Positions 12,362 to 25,907 of a DNA stretch of 64,000 nucleotides are shown piece by piece. Position 1 is the stretch's first letter. Every line of letters starts with the position of its first letter. The notes beneath the pieces were generated by a model, which was not told the origin of the DNA, ran no database searches, and saw nothing but the letters and a program-made list of their open reading frames with translations. Position numbers and translations under genes: made by a program. This DNA is from Chaetorhynchus papuensis (lineage: Eukaryota > Chordata > Aves > Passeriformes > Rhipiduridae): assembly GCA_013396525.1 (NCBI GenBank), contig VWYX01000126.1, forward strand, positions 496,001-560,000, given 5' to 3'.

Positions 12362-15300
12362 CAGGCAGGCATGGGGTATGACTCCATAGGAAAACAGAAG
12401 TGATTAGTTCAGCTATTTGTAGAGTCACAGGATTGGAGTGAACCTGTCAGGACATACGGCCTCAAGGGGAGCTGCTTCAAAGAGACAAAACATTTTGTGT
12501 TCCTCAGCTGTACAGAGAGGTACAGGTCATACTTCCAGTTATCCTGTGTCCAGTATTCTTACATCACTGCTTTAAGAGTAGCAAATGGTAGCCAGTGTGT
12601 GACAAGCCTTCCTTAGTCTGGAGGAGAGGCTGCAGTTTGAGAGCTGGGATGGCTCTTGCAGCTTACCAGTCTAAATTCTACCAAAATAACCACATCAGAC
12701 ACAGTCTTGACCCATCCTCTTTGCCTCTAGACAATCACAGGTGTTTCTACTTGGCATTTTAAAAAGAAGGTGCTGGTTGGAATTTGATCACTTGCTTCTT
12801 CTCACTGCTCCTCTGATTCAGTTTTATACTGTGCTGAGCCAGAAGGTTAGCTGTATTTACCAGCTTGGTGCTATGATGAATTATCAAAATAACGAAAATT
12901 ACTTACAATTAACTTAATTTTAAATGGTGATAAATACTGTGGAAAAAACAAGAGTCAACCATTCCTCAGAAAGTGACCATAGTGGCTTTACAGTACAGGA
13001 GAAAAGCAAAGGTGGATGTGAGAGAGAAGTGTCATCTTTTTGAGCTCATTGTCTTTTGGCTTACAGTACATAGCACAGTCTTGAGAGAAAACAAATTTCT
13101 GAAACAGATTGTTGCTAATCCTTGCTTTTCAGTAGCAAACAAGGACCCCTCATCCCATCCCTCTGCTACAGCTGAAATCACTTGAGAAGGGTAAACGATT
13201 TTTCTGTCCCAGGTGTTTCAGTTTCTAAGTCTTATAGCTTCCACCTGGACCTCTCTTTTTAAGTTCAGGTGTAGAATGCATTTGCCTCTTTTAGTTGCAA
13301 GGAGTTGGTGGGAAGATGAAAGCTCTCTTGCTCTGAAGTTCAGAACTTCCAAATCAGAACTTAGAAAAAATATTTTTTAAACAAAATGGGGATGCTCTGC
13401 TGCTGGAAATAATCTTCAGTCCTTCACAAGAACGAGGTTTTTATGTGGGAGCTTGCTACTGTGTGCTGCTACCAAAGGAGGTAATGCCATGCTTTCTTGA
13501 TTTTTTTGTGTTACTCAAGTGTGATTTCTTTTTGCTAGATACAGCCTTGATATTTCAGAGTACTTGAAAAATAAATGTTATGCATCAACCTTATTTGCTA
13601 GGAGTGTTGTATTCTGAGTATAAGAAATGCAAGGGTTTTGTTTTCTCTTTTAGATTCTTTTTGGAGACTGAACTTGCATGCAAGTGGTTTTTTAAAAGCT
13701 TGTTAAGCCCTCATGAGGAAGGCTACATGGAATTAATTGGTGGTAACCTAGTCTTCATTGCATAGGCAAGGATATAAATTGCTGTATGTTTTTTGTGTAA
13801 TGTTTGCAGGTTCTGGAGAAATGTTTGTTTACTGAGCATATTTGAGAAAATTTGTCTTTCTGTTGAGACTGAGTGAGAAAGCTTCAAATAAAACTTTTGT
13901 AGTTGTGGGCATTAAGCTTCTTTGAGGCATTGAGATATCATCTAAGAAAAATGATTCATTGCTTTTATTATCTAAATACAATCCTAACTTTTGCTGGTAT
14001 TTCAAGGTATATAGTGGCGTATTTTGTGGAATTGAATAATTTAAGCTTCATAGAGCACTGAGGTCTCTTCATGATCAACTCGCACTAGTCTTTTTGTTTC
14101 ATTATACAATAAATGTGGATAAAGTGACTGCAGAATTGTTCATGTGGTTGTTTAAAGGATGATATTACTAATTGATTCTAGAAGTAAGGGTTTTAAGGCT
14201 GAAAAGAGAAACATACTTTGTCTGGGTTTGGGTGGTAGAAAAGAGTTCCATTCTAGTTACTGATCCAGGTCCAGATAAAAGAATGAGCTTCCTGTTGAGC
14301 ATGGCATGAGTTCAGAATTCATCAGATTACAGACTAGTTTTCAAGCTTTTTGTGAGACAGTGAAGGGAGGAAACCTGCATAGGTTTCCCAGTGCTTTATT
14401 AGCTGTCCTTGCTGTATAATATAACGCAGCAAGTACTAATTGTCAGTCATATCGTTTGATATGGAGAATAAAACTTTGCAGAAAGTTCAATTCTCTATAG
14501 CAAATACAAGGGAAAAAATGTGATGCTAAAAACTGTTGATGTTCTCTAGGGATGCTATACCTGAAAAGCAGAGATACCTTACAGAATTTTATGTATACAT
14601 CAAGCAGTGCTTGATAATTCTTAATGAGTATTTTAATGCAATAACAAAATAGGGTAGTAAATTTAAATGCTAAAAGCTTTGACAGAATATTTTATAATAA
14701 TTACATCCAATGTAACTTGTGAAATAGTCACAACTATTTAGCTGATAAAATTGATAATTGCAATACTGATCCATATTTCACAAAGTGGCATTACTGGTTG
14801 CATGCTGTGTTTAGGAATACGAAGCTTAAACTGTAAATGTAATTTGTTTACTGTTGTCCACTTCTGCTGTTTTTGCTATCAATGCTGAATACTTGTTATA
14901 GAAGTTTGTTTCTATCAGAGCTTCTTAAAGCAAATGTAAAATAGCTTGCAGACACTTAGAAGTTTCAGGAATACCCCAATAAGACTAACAATACTCTTTC
15001 AATTTAGACTTTAAAAAGAATGGAAAGCTGTAGGCATTATTTATTCTAGTAATAAAATGAGCAATAGTACATGAAAGGGTTTTGTTGCTTTGTTATTTGC
15101 TGTCTCAGGAATTTCACAGATGTGAATATTCCTCTTTTCCAGACTGCAGAGGATTTTGATGAGATGCAATAAAGTCCTCTTTTTCCTAATAATAATAATA
15201 ATGATAGTCTAATGGTGTGAATTTGAAATCTAATCTTTTCAGGAATTTTTTTTTTTCTGTGCTTATTCTTCTAATGTTAGCTCAAGTGAGTTAGATAAGG

Positions 15301-16029
15301 AACAGAGAATACAAATGTGAATTATTCTCTGTGTGCACATGCATTTTGCTGTGTACTCATACATATGAGGTATATTACACATATATGGCTTAGAGAGAAA
15401 TAAATCCACTTTACAACACAGACGACCTCAAGTTTTGCAAGCATGAAAAAAATGCCTACTAAAAGCAAAGCAGATGAAGAAAATTAATTTAGTGTTGTTA
15501 AGTAACACACCTTAGCTCAAGGTAACATGCTATATGATAAAATAGTTTAAAGTTTATTTTGTTTGCAAGATTAATATATTGATATTCACTTGACAACTTT
15601 TAGTATTAGAACCTTGCATACACACATTTTCACTTTGAGAATCTAGGTACTTCAGCAGGTACATGTAACTGATAAATCTTTTTGTAGTTGTCAAAACAAC
15701 TTTGTACTTTTTCTTTTACAACTAAAAGCACTTTGACAGTCTGAAACCTGGTATATCAATAGGGAAAGCAAACAGACTATTAATTTTAGTACCACATTTC
15801 ACTGAGTTTTGACATTTTTGAAATATATCACTTCAAAACACTGAGACACAGATGATTAAAGGTTGTTACTGGCAAAAATGTTGTTGGATATCAGTGTTAC
15901 TGATATCACTCAGTGACATCTTTGCATACTGGCTGAGTCTTGTTTGAAAATCAGGGTAGTTTGACCGTATGGACTATAGCTGCATATCTCATTGTAGTCT
16001 ATGCACTGGTTTCTATGCCTTGAGGGCCT
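12362..16029. other. Noncoding sequence, no gene seen
   Basis: AT-rich sequence. The 12421-12480 part weakly resembles the start of a reverse-oriented CR1 tail (AGAGTCACAGGATTGGAGTG), but the match fades quickly. A trinucleotide repeat at 15188-15202 and a 9-bp hairpin at 15887-15907 (GATATCAGT, loop GTT, ACTGATATC) are the only clear small structures. No coding signal. Confidence 0.65.
15188..15202 (+). repeat. (AAT)n microsatellite
   Basis: Five uninterrupted TAA/AAT units followed by TGATAG. A short simple repeat, possibly polymorphic. Confidence 0.85.
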
Positions 16030-16057
16030 CCCCCCCCCCCAAAAAAAAAAAAAAAAA
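16030..16057 (+). repeat. Abutting C11-A17 homopolymers
   Basis: A run of 11 C's passes directly into 17 A's with no intervening base. There is no recognisable retroposed body on either side. Either length may be unreliable because such junctions slip during replication and sequencing. Confidence 0.85.
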
Positions 16058-19000
16058 GCTGAAGCTAACCTAGTTGCTGCTGGGTGATTGTCATTGTTTG
16101 TAGTCTACCTGTCAGTTCTCAGTTTTGTTGACGTGTGGAACAGCGTTGTCCTGATGTCTGAAGTCACTCGCAATTAGCTTGAACTAGAGATGCTGCCAGG
16201 GTAGAACTGGTTTAAAAGGATAAAACAGGCTTACCACAACCTGATACTTGTTTTTCAGTCTGGAGAAACTGCAGTGTGCTTGTCCATAGTGTGCACTGTA
16301 CTCTGAAATAGGACCTTTGCAAAAACACTGTGTGGAGCCAGTTTCCCCAGTGCAGTCATAATGGCTTTTGGTTTTTTGATTGTTTCTGTGTTCAACTGGA
16401 TAATTTTTTCCTTTTAAGCTGCTGAGAAATCACAGACGTTATTGATGATGTCATTTCAGACACCAAAACTAGATAGAAATAACACAGTTGTCCTTGTAAA
16501 GTTTCACAGCTGATGCAAGAGCACTCTCCAGTGTGGTCTTGCAGAAAATATTTAAAAAATAATGGCAGAAATGTGGCTTTTAATAGCACTGTTAATATGG
16601 AGCTCAGTCCATTAAGGTAACATGAATACTCTACTTTTTCTGCTGGGGAAAGAAAGAAGCATAAAATGAGCATAAAAAGAGTTGTCTGACTTGAATTTGA
16701 GGTGCTAAGGAGAAGACTTGCAGCGTGTGCTCGGTGTGGAGCCTAGGTGCTCTGTCACAGGGACAACGTCTTAACTTGTGTGCCTGTAATTTTGCTCGCT
16801 GTCTGTGCTTGGATTAGTTAATATGGGACACTTTAAATCTTTCTCAAATTTCCCTTGAAAGATGAATCATTACAGGCTTTTCTAGGGTAAAGTTTAGGTT
16901 TAGTGCTGATTTACTTGTGTACATATATGAATGTGTATCTGAAAACCTTTCTAAGTGGTAATGAAAATATATTCAATGGGTTTTTTTATTTTTAAAAGAA
17001 TTTTTTAATTTTGGTATAATTTTGTATTTCAGTGAAATGTTGGAGCCTTTTAGCTGAAATATTATGAAACAATAAAGTCCACCTATTTATTACATTTTCA
17101 GTTTTTGTAACTCCAAGCCTTCTGTGTAGTATATAAATTGTTCAGAATGCATTGTGGTTTAGAAAAAAAAAAGTAATTCGGTGAAAATTACTACTCAGTG
17201 TTGAATACATACACTTGTTCTAAGAGATCGGTAACCAGAGTCTGAAGCTGAAGCTTTCAATATGTAGAACATATTTAGCACAAATTTATCTATCCAGCTT
17301 TCTTTCCTGTTTACTCATCAGCACTGGTGAGTAACATCCATGCCATTTTTTGTGGGTACAATAGACAGAAAAACCCAGAAATACAATATGAGAATGATTG
17401 ATTGATTGTGGGATGAAGCTATAGTCTGACTCATCCCATACAAACTAGTAACACAAATATTAATGGATGCACATCTCACATGAGCTTGATTTTTTTCATC
17501 ATGGTTGTTTGGACTTCTGAGACTTGTCCTAACAATAGTTTTGGGCATAATCAGTATTAATTTTTATTGCTTTTGCAAAGTGAATTTGAAAATTGTGTGA
17601 GGTCAGGATGTCTGGAGATGTTTAATTGTTCTGCAGCCAAACTCCTGGCAGTCCAGTAGGATGGCTTTAAATGAATCCCATTTCTTAGCTATGGGTATGT
17701 AGGTCTAGAGAGGTGTCCTTGGCAGGGGTAGCCTATCAGTGCTCCTTCTTAACTTCCTAACGTTCTCCTTTTAACAACTTCAAAGTTAAAGTATGCTAGC
17801 ACTCCGTGTGTTGACTTTGTTATAGAATTGCATGATGACTGCCTGTCTGGGAAGCATTATTTAATGGGTAGTGGTAAAAGTCAGGACTGATACAGGCTTG
17901 TCTTGCTGGAAATTGAAAGATGTGCTCAGTGAAAAAGGGAAAGCAGTTACATACCACGATGCTTTTTCAAGTGCCAAAATTTACTCACATGGAACTGAAA
18001 AATGCTTTTCATCTGTCTTTGGTTAATTGATTGGAAGTTCCTATATTCTTGAATCTCTAGATGAGTGCCCATCCTGTTCCTGGAATCACAATTCAGACAT
18101 TAAGAAAACTTTGAAGTCACTTAACATTTGAGTACTGTATTAAGTTTCTAATCAAAATGTGTATTTGAATGTGTTACTTTCTCATAGAGGAAATATTTCT
18201 AGATTTAAGTTGCATAAACATCAAGCTCTGCTGCTGAACAATCAGATCATGGTACATTGAGGTCCTGATTGTAGGGCCTTTTTCATTTCACTACGCAAGT
18301 ATTTATTCTCTGTATAGAAGTTCTTGAAAGGATGTTCATTTACATGGAGGGAAAGGATTATTTGCAAAATAGATGCTGCGTGCCTGTAACTTCTTGTGGG
18401 GGTGAAAATGAAGTGCCTAAGTAATCTGTACTTTACTAGAAAACATGCTGGAGTTTAAGATGTCTCCTAACATTATAGGTAACACAAAAGCAAATTTCCC
18501 AATGCTGGAGTCAGTAACACTAGCACCAATGAAGATTAGCTGAGGCTTTACCAGATTATATACTCAAACTGTAAGAGGATTTGTCAGTGGGGAATGGAGA
18601 GTTGTGGTTTTGAGTTTTTAAAATTTTTTATAAACTAGATGCAGGTGAGGTAAAGTTTACCTATGGAGAATAAATATGTTGAACTGAGAGGAATTTGAAA
18701 TGTGCAAAATATTCCTTTTGTAATCTTTTATTATTATTTCTCAGAGAGGAGCCTTATAAGTGTAGATACTTCCCAGAGTACTGATTCTGTTGTTCCCACT
18801 GTTGCCTTAATATCCATTCCTTTGATGCTGCAATAAGATTTTTTTGTTTATTCTTCTTCTCTCAGCAAAGTCATTTGTATGTACCAGAGTTTCAGCTCGA
18901 GAGACAACCAGCCAATATTTTCCTAGCGCATTAGGATGTAACTATACATTTAAATTTATTGTAAAACATTATGCTCATCTGTAATTATATTACTTTAAAA

Positions 19001-19169
19001 TAAAGCCTTCATCTTCTCTAAGATCTTTTGATGTCCTTTGCCTGCTGACTCTTTTTTTCTTGTTCCCACTTACGTTAATGTGAAGAGACAGTTGAGTAAA
19101 TGCACAGTGAACTTCAAAACCTAGTAATTGTTTTTCAGAAAGAATGAAACTTGTGAATTAGATATGGAT
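16058..19169. other. Noncoding sequence, no gene seen
   Basis: AT-rich with no supported frame. At 17700-17730, GGTCTAGAGAGGTGTCC followed by TTGGCAGGGG faintly recalls the conserved part of CR1 elements upstream of their 3' end, but it is short and isolated. AT-rich palindromic words and an A-run near 17162 are the only other features. Confidence 0.65.
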
Positions 19170-19420
19170 TGTAAAAGAACACCAGAGCTGATTAGTGTTC
19201 GTTCGGTTTGCCTGCTGGACCGTTCTGACACCTGTCTTCCCGCTTTCCCCATAAATGCCATTGCTGATCCCTCTATACTGCCAGTCACATGACAGCCAGG
19301 GAGAACTTGTGGGTGGGAGTTAAAAGACTCCCAGTGAACCTTGTCAGGCTTAGCAATTCATGAAACTCGACATAAAAGGCAACGTTAAACAAAGATGAGT
19401 TGAATCCATTTACATGCAAA
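19170..19420. promoter_or_regulatory. Candidate conserved noncoding element
   Basis: The block keeps CpGs (GTTCGTTCGG, GACCGTTC, CCCGC, CTCGAC, AACGTT) in an otherwise CpG-poor region. It contains an E-box CACATG and a short perfect stem, TGGGAGT (19314-19320) and ACTCCCA (19327-19333) around loop TAAAAG. No long frame crosses it. It reads like a distal regulatory block; conservation is untested. Confidence 0.38.
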
Positions 19421-19629
19421 CTGTAGTTATCTGTATGAAAAAAGCCAGGAAAGGGGGAATGTTGAAGGGGTTACTATTTCTTTCTTCCCTTTAGGATGTG
19501 TAGATAATGAGTTGTGTAAGGCTTAGAGGGGGAAAAATAAGCCAACTTTCAAGGCATTGAAAAATTGCTTTTTAGGAAAAATCCTTTTCATCCTAACCAT
19601 CTGGTTGCATCTTGTTTACAGCACAGTGT

Positions 19630-19860
19630 GCCAGTTTGTGCTTATTAATCATGCTTACACAAGTATCTTAATTACTCCCCTTGTAGCTGCTCTGTTTTGA
19701 ACTCAGAAGTTGACCTTTCTCTTTTTATTCCTTTAAACCATTAATCATACATAATCAACGCCAATGGGGCAGAGCCATGGAGAAGGCTACCCAGATTCTA
19801 AAAGCACATGCTAGTCCTGAGAAACTGTGTAGACAGGAGCAACTGCATTGCTATCAGTCA
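19630..19860. promoter_or_regulatory. Candidate conserved noncoding element
   Basis: A cluster of homeodomain-type words: TTATTAATCATG near 19642, CTTAATTAC near 19668 and CCATTAATCATACATAATCA near 19739. A CCAAT-type GCCAATGG follows at 19760-19767. Spacing to the block at 19170-19420 is about 200 bases, so both may be one element. Confidence 0.38.
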
Positions 19861-21289
19861 GGCATATCTTAATTAATGACTGCTTTGTGAGCGTGCATAC
19901 TTACATGACTGTAACCCAATTCTGTTCCCCTCTTTGGCTTCTGTTGAGATAACAGTTGCCTTATGATACTGGAGATCATTTAAAAATGTCTCTGTATATA
20001 AAAAAACCTTCAGAGACATCATGTGAATTATAAGGTTCTCCTCTTGTCTATGTGCTCTCATTGCTTCGGTAATAATTAAAATTTAGAGAGGATGGAGAGA
20101 AAATGCTCTAGGCTCTGGATTCATCTAGAATAAATGTGTTGGAAGAGGATGAATTTTTCCAAAAAACTGGAGGAAAAAAATGTATTCCTCTTCTTCTTTG
20201 CCTTCTGTATTAAGGAAAAGGCAAGGGGAGAAAGGGAAATTTTTTTTATAAGGCATGTATTTGAGAAGACAGAGTGGAGTTTCAGAAACAGCACTCTGGT
20301 TTCTAGTGTACTAGGCAAGCTGTAGAAGGCAAAAGTAGTTTAGCCTGCCCTGAAACGCTTCTGCATGATGAAAATTTTATCAGTATTCTAGAAAAGACAA
20401 CTATCCAGCCTACTCATTTAGTCAGTTTACATGTTTATACACAGGGAAGAAAAAAAAATGGATTTGCAAGTATGACTTGCGTTTTCTCTCTACTGCTTTT
20501 GTTTTTCTGTTTCTTTTTGCCATAAATTGTGTATTTAGAATTTATGCTGTCTAATCTCAGTTCCACCGGAGATGCAATTTTCACTTACAGGAGCTTTAAC
20601 TACAGTTATGTCTCTCTTAAAAGCCTTAGGAATACACTATCATAATAAGCAATTTGTTTATTTTTATTGCCAACATGGAAAACGGAAATATTTCCCAACA
20701 AACCACAACAGGAACAGAAAAAGATTAAAAACCTGTATCAAAAAAATTGTATAAAAATTGTAATTGAAAATTATTAATATTTAATTCAGGTAAAAGCCTT
20801 GCCATTCCAAATGTAGAAGAATGCACTGCTGTGTCTTCTTATGTTTAAAAAATACTTATTCATGAACAGAGTATATGGTGTGCAAGCTGAACTGTTTCAT
20901 CCAGTCTAGTGAACAATTGTGCTGTTTTCCATTGGACATTTTCTTTTATTTGAGCTGGAAACTTTTTTCAGCTTTTTTGCATAGGTTGGGTGTCTTGATG
21001 TCCTTGCACTTTTGACATTTCCTAGAAGGTTCCTTGAGTGTTGTTAAACAGTCTAGCACAGGCAAGCAAAAATTTCTTCAGAGAAAATTATTTTGAGAAC
21101 ACAAAGGGAAGCACTTTGATTTTGAATAGGAGAACTCTTGCTGGCCTTAAACTGTGGGTTTATTTCCCCTCCCATGTGAACAGCTAAAGATTATTTCCAA
21201 GTACAGACTGTAGGTCCTGTAAAACAGAAGAATGTTGCTGATGAGCTTCAGTACTGACAAAATATGGTCAAACAGCAGGGTGAATAGGA
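19861..21289. other. Noncoding sequence, no gene seen
   Basis: AT-rich, with A- and T-rich strings at 20170-20250 and around 20450. These produce open frames on both strands over the same bases, which indicates composition rather than coding. No repeats are recognised. Confidence 0.65.
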
Positions 21290-21650
21290 GGAGCAGTTGA
21301 CCTGAGCGGGGCCAGGCTGGGCTGTGCTGCACAGGTGCCCTGGCTGCAGGATGAGCCCAGCCTCCCACTGCCAGAGAGGAGCCATGGGCAGCTCCTGCCT
21401 GCTGATTGCACCAGCTGTGTGGCCTTGCCTTTATCTAGAGCTGCAGCAACAAGCTCTCATGTAAACATCCTTTCCTTTGGCAGTAGAAATGAAACACAGA
21501 GTTGTTTTCACTGAAGAAAATCCGGTGAGGGCTGAAATGAGCAAAATGGTGTAGCCTTTCTAAGGATGGCATCTGCACAGTGGGCTGTGCCCCCACTGTA
21601 GGCCCCGTGCCATGCTGCACAGCTTGGGGTTCCCAGCAGCTGAAGGGGTT
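21290..21650. other. GC-rich patch of unknown origin
   Basis: Two GC-rich segments (about 21295-21430 and 21565-21650) flank an ordinary middle. The first has GCGGGGCCAGGCTGGGCTGT and many CTGC/CAGC words; the second has GGGCTGTGCCCCC. CpG is still low, so this is not a CpG island. Composition resembles the GC-rich body of old avian retroelements, but I cannot align it to CR1 by eye. Confidence 0.4.
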
Positions 21651-24600
21651 TAAGATTATCTGTATGATCCTAGTTTTCTTAGAGTGTTAGCTCCCTTAAC
21701 TCATACACTGCTTTTCTTACTGGGATCCCACTGAGCCAGCGCACCTGGTGTTACATGCAAAGCTCTTGGCTGCCCTGAGTAGCTCACTACTGTTTCCTTC
21801 CTGCATGGTTCTGTTCTGCTGTCTGCTGTTTTGTGATTATATTGCATCTCTTTGTTTTCTTTGAACGTTTAAACTGTAGCTCAGAGGACTGAGTCAGAAG
21901 ATTCTGTGCTGGAGGCGTGTGTCTTGAAATGTTTCTTGTACCGCAGTGCTTGCAAAGGCATTATGTTGAGCAGATAAATGATAAGAGTCATTAGCCTGTG
22001 TAAAGAGTAGGCAGAATGAAAAGGTAGAGGGAGACTGATGGTGGGGCAGAAAAGTTAGTTTTCACCAGAAGCAGATGAGTACTTTTCTCGTAGAAGCTCC
22101 CTTTCAGAAATTTCCATTGGTTCATTTGCCTGTTGAGGGCTTTTAATTTCACGTCAGCTGAAACAATGATGTTATTCAGAAGGAATTCCCATGATTTGTA
22201 TAAATGGAGAGAACATGGAAACAGTTGTTCCCATCAATGACTGTTAAAATGTGACGACCTACTGTACCTCTCATTTTACATCTTCATTCTGCCTCCTTCT
22301 TCTGCTGTATAGCTGATAACTTTGTTATTAGGTTTTCATGGACTTTACTGTTTCTCCTCCTTCAGATTACTTTATAGCCTAACATTAGGAATTTATCTCC
22401 GTAATCAGGAGTGAGGTTGTTTCCTGAATAAATGCCACAGTTTTCATCCCACATGTTTCTAAGGGAAACATTTTGTTTCTAGTCCTTGTATCATTGAAGA
22501 CAGTAGTGCTTTAATGCCCTCTTTCCTCTTTACTGTGTTTTAATCATTGCTTTTTACTTCACGTTTATATTTGGCTTTCTATTTAAGTAGTTCATTCTTT
22601 AATTCTAGTGTCAAATCCTGGGAAATGTTCCTGTTGTGTATTTTGCCCTTTTGAAGCTGAAATAAATACATGACTATCTCAAATGAATTTTATCTTCTGT
22701 GAAGCTTTTTGTTAGTGTCTTTGATATTATGAGTCCACAGCAGATCTAAAAGGGGAAAATGTCTATGTGAAACCAACATTATAGAACTGTGATTAGTCAT
22801 TTTTTTGATAAGAAAAAAATAATCCAGGGATATGCTATTTGTTGGAACACAGGCTGCTGAAGAATGGCCTAGTGCTCAATTTAATGTTCTTGGAACTGTG
22901 TATAGGTGGTGACTGTACAACTGTAGTGACAAGTAAGTGTCAGCTTCTGTAAGTGAACACAAAGACATTCTTCACCTGGAAAGTGATGTGGGTTTTTTCC
23001 CCTTCTTCCAAATACAGTCATTTAGGTATTCATGCTGTGGAAAAAAAAGTCACCCTCAGTTTTATGCAAAAGGTTAGTTTTACAATTGTGAAAGTGCCTG
23101 TTGTTTTGGTGGAGGAAGGACAAACAGAACCATTTTTCATTAATGTTTAAAGATTTACTTTAGAGTTAGTTAAATAAACTGTTTCTATGTTAAATTTTAA
23201 GTTTAATATAAACATGGAGCTTCATCTTTGAAAGCTGGATTGCCTGTGCATCCTGTGGCCTCAGAAGGAGATGCTTAAGCCTGAATTCTATAAAACTCAC
23301 AGCTACAAACTTGGGAAGGTGATGCTTTATATATCATTTTCTTGGCAGTAGTATTCATTGAAAATATTTCTTCTGTCATTGCAGACTGCTTGTTTCCACT
23401 TTTTTATCACCTCCTTAGCTGTCCTAGCATATTTGACAGGCAGTGTGCTGTGCAAGCAGGCCTGAAAACAATTGGAGGGAAGTGGAAGGATGGGAACATC
23501 TTGAACTGGAGTCATGGCTGAGGACAGTGTGCCCACCAGCTGCAGCCTCAGTTCTGGGGGATTTCTTATTCTCTTGCTGGGGTAAAAAGGCAGAGATATG
23601 TTGCATATTTTGGGGTTCTTTTTGTCTGCCCAGCTGTTTTGGGCTTTGTGATTGAAGTAGCCTTTGGATAGTTTAATCCTGTTTGTTTCTGTTTTTCCCA
23701 TGCCACTCAGAAACCCTCAGTATAAGTTTCATTTGTGTATCCACTTATGTAACACCTGTAGTGACGGATGTTGTGTGTAATCATGTTACAATATGTTTGG
23801 AAAGCATTGTTTAAAGGCTTGAATTTTAGCATGAGAAATTATTAGTAAAAGAAACAAAATGGATGAAAATATTTCAATGAGCATAGAAGAGCTGCACTAT
23901 AGCTAGCATTTCATATTGAATATTGAGATATGGATTGATCTTAAAATGGATTTTGATTCTCCATAGTTACAATGCTCTGTTAATAAAAACCATATTTTCT
24001 AAAGTTGTTCTGCATTCCTATGTTACTTTCCACCAGTAAGCTCAGTAACACATTGGGGTTGGGAAGAAGCCCCTCACAGTTTAAATATGTAAAAATCTTT
24101 TAAGTAATTGTGAGCATGATGAAAGGGATAGTGTAACAGTCTAATGAGCTCCTTTTATATTTTTATTTTTTTCTCTTTTTACTGTGCAGGTATTAACTTG
24201 TTCATAATATGTATATGATATTTTTACCTAGCAGGTGTATATATGTCTTTGAATACAGGAATTATTCCTCTCAGAAATAAGAAAACAAACAAAACCAGCC
24301 CCAAAATCCTTAGCTGAGTTACAAATGAGGGGTTATAAATATTTACAGAGTTTATCAGTCCTTGATAATATGCTGTGGGGTAGATTAGACTCACCTGTTT
24401 CTTACTGCCTCACTTGCAGTTGTTGGGGTGATTTCTCTAAGCATCATACAGGTTCCTTCCTTTATAGTATGATATTAATTGGAAGAAATTTTTCAGTGTG
24501 TTTTGAATGAATTGTTAGCATCACCAAGTAGAATTAATACAAGTGCTCAAATTAATGCTATCCTTTACATAATGTGAAGCTGAATGTAAACCAGCCAGTT

Positions 24601-25398
24601 ATACCTGTTTATATACTCTGAATCATTTTGTGGATTATCTCAAATGTTGATCTGTCCTTGACATCACTTTGGAGCCTGAGCTAAACCCTTGGAGATGATA
24701 GTATTAGTGCAGTGTCAGTTTTGTCATTTGGAAGCCTTCCTCAGTCAAATTGCAGCCTGAAGACAGTCCAATATAACTGTACACAGATGTCTTTTAAAAT
24801 TGGCTTTAACCTTCAAAGATGACTGAAGGATAACAGAATAATATTTTTTTTAATTCAAAAATCAATTTAGAGATTGATATTTTTTTTAAGGACAGTTCAA
24901 AAGTATAGACTATAGTAGCAAAGTACTTCTATGGTTGTCAATCTCAGCACGGCTCCTGTTTCTCTCTCCTTTATGTTATGGTAGCTAATTTAAGTATTGC
25001 AGATGAAAATATCTTGCTAGGACTCACTTGATAGCAGCATTAAGCAGCACAACATTTAAAAAATAAAATATAATCACTTTTTTGCACTTAGGATTGATCA
25101 CTTAACATCAAACACCATTTCATTGATTTAGAATATCTGCTTCTAGAATTAGGGAAATATTCTCTTCTTGATGAAGTAGTACTGTTGTGTAACTTTCTGA
25201 TAGCGAAAAGATTTCTGCAGTGGAAAAATTGTGATAATGATTCAGGAGAAGGAAAATGATTGTATAGCTATACTGTATAACCTAGTTTTAGTGTTAAATT
25301 TTGAAAATCTGAAGCGTATTTCATACCAAAACCTGTGTTTTTCTGGCTATCAGATGATAATTATTCTGGATCTTGAAATTATTAATTTAACATGAGAA
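21651..25398. other. Noncoding sequence, no gene seen
   Basis: AT-rich. Open frames on both strands around 23327-23701 overlap each other and show no protein-family character. An imperfect AT-rich inverted repeat lies near 24856-24887 (AAAAATCAAT ... ATTGATATTT). Nothing else is recognised. Confidence 0.65.
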
Positions 25399-25440
25399 TT
25401 CTTTCTTTTCTGTTCTCCCTCCCTTTCCCACCCCTGCCCC
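25399..25440 (+). repeat. Pyrimidine-rich tract
   Basis: About 42 bases almost entirely C/T on the plus strand, grading from TTCTTTC to CCCACCCCTGCCCC and followed by AATTTATTAG. It could serve as a strong polypyrimidine tract (a TTATTAG acceptor-like end follows) or a C-rich binding site for hnRNP K/SP-type factors. No exon-like frame follows. Confidence 0.6.
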
Positions 25441-25801
25441 AATTTATTAGCGGTGACCTTTTTAAAGATGAAATGATCACAAATAGTTAGTGTACAACCA
25501 GCCCTTTAACTGGACATTAATGGCAGTATTTCTGCTGAGATAAATACAGTGAAGTCTCTGCAGTGGGGAAACGTGACTTCCTCCTGTCCCCTTTCTCCTG
25601 CCTCCACCCAGGGTACTGGGATGATATAGTTTGGTGATATATTTAGTGAAATACATAGTGGATTTTTAAAAAATACGTTTCAATGGTAAAATATGCATTC
25701 ACTCTTATGACCAGCAGCAGATGGACTTTTATGTTTCTGTTCCCAGTTGTACTGAACAACATCATCAGGCTGACTGACTATACGAGTGCCAAAGCAAAAC
25801 T

Positions 25802-25817
25802 TTCCAAAGCTTTGGAA
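25802..25817. repeat. Perfect 16-bp palindrome
   Basis: TTCCAAAGCTTTGGAA reads the same on both strands. It is not a known consensus I can name. About one perfect 16-bp palindrome is expected by chance in 64 kb of equal-base sequence. Confidence 0.8.
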
Positions 25818-25907
25818 GAAACTCTACTGTATTTTTTCTCATTTTCTGCTCTTAAGCAAAACAAAAAGGATTGATTGTTTCTTACTTCCAAGGGTATTTG
25901 CATTAAA

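Noticed and set aside
11982..12428. 148-codon minus-strand frame as a gene
   Set aside because: First codon is GTG, and it overlaps the better ATG frame at 12068-12361 in another phase. Only the latter has a donor in phase.
12421..12480. Reverse CR1 tail
   Set aside because: AGAGTCACAGGATTGG starts like one, but the next 40 bases do not follow the family pattern.
15887..15907. 9-bp hairpin GATATCAGT-GTT-ACTGATATC as a functional element
   Set aside because: A 9-bp arm is within chance for 64 kb when all loop sizes are allowed, and the loop is very tight. Kept as a note only.
17700..17730. CR1 fragment
   Set aside because: GGTCTAGAGAGGTGTCC is suggestive but too short, with no continuation to a CR1 tail.
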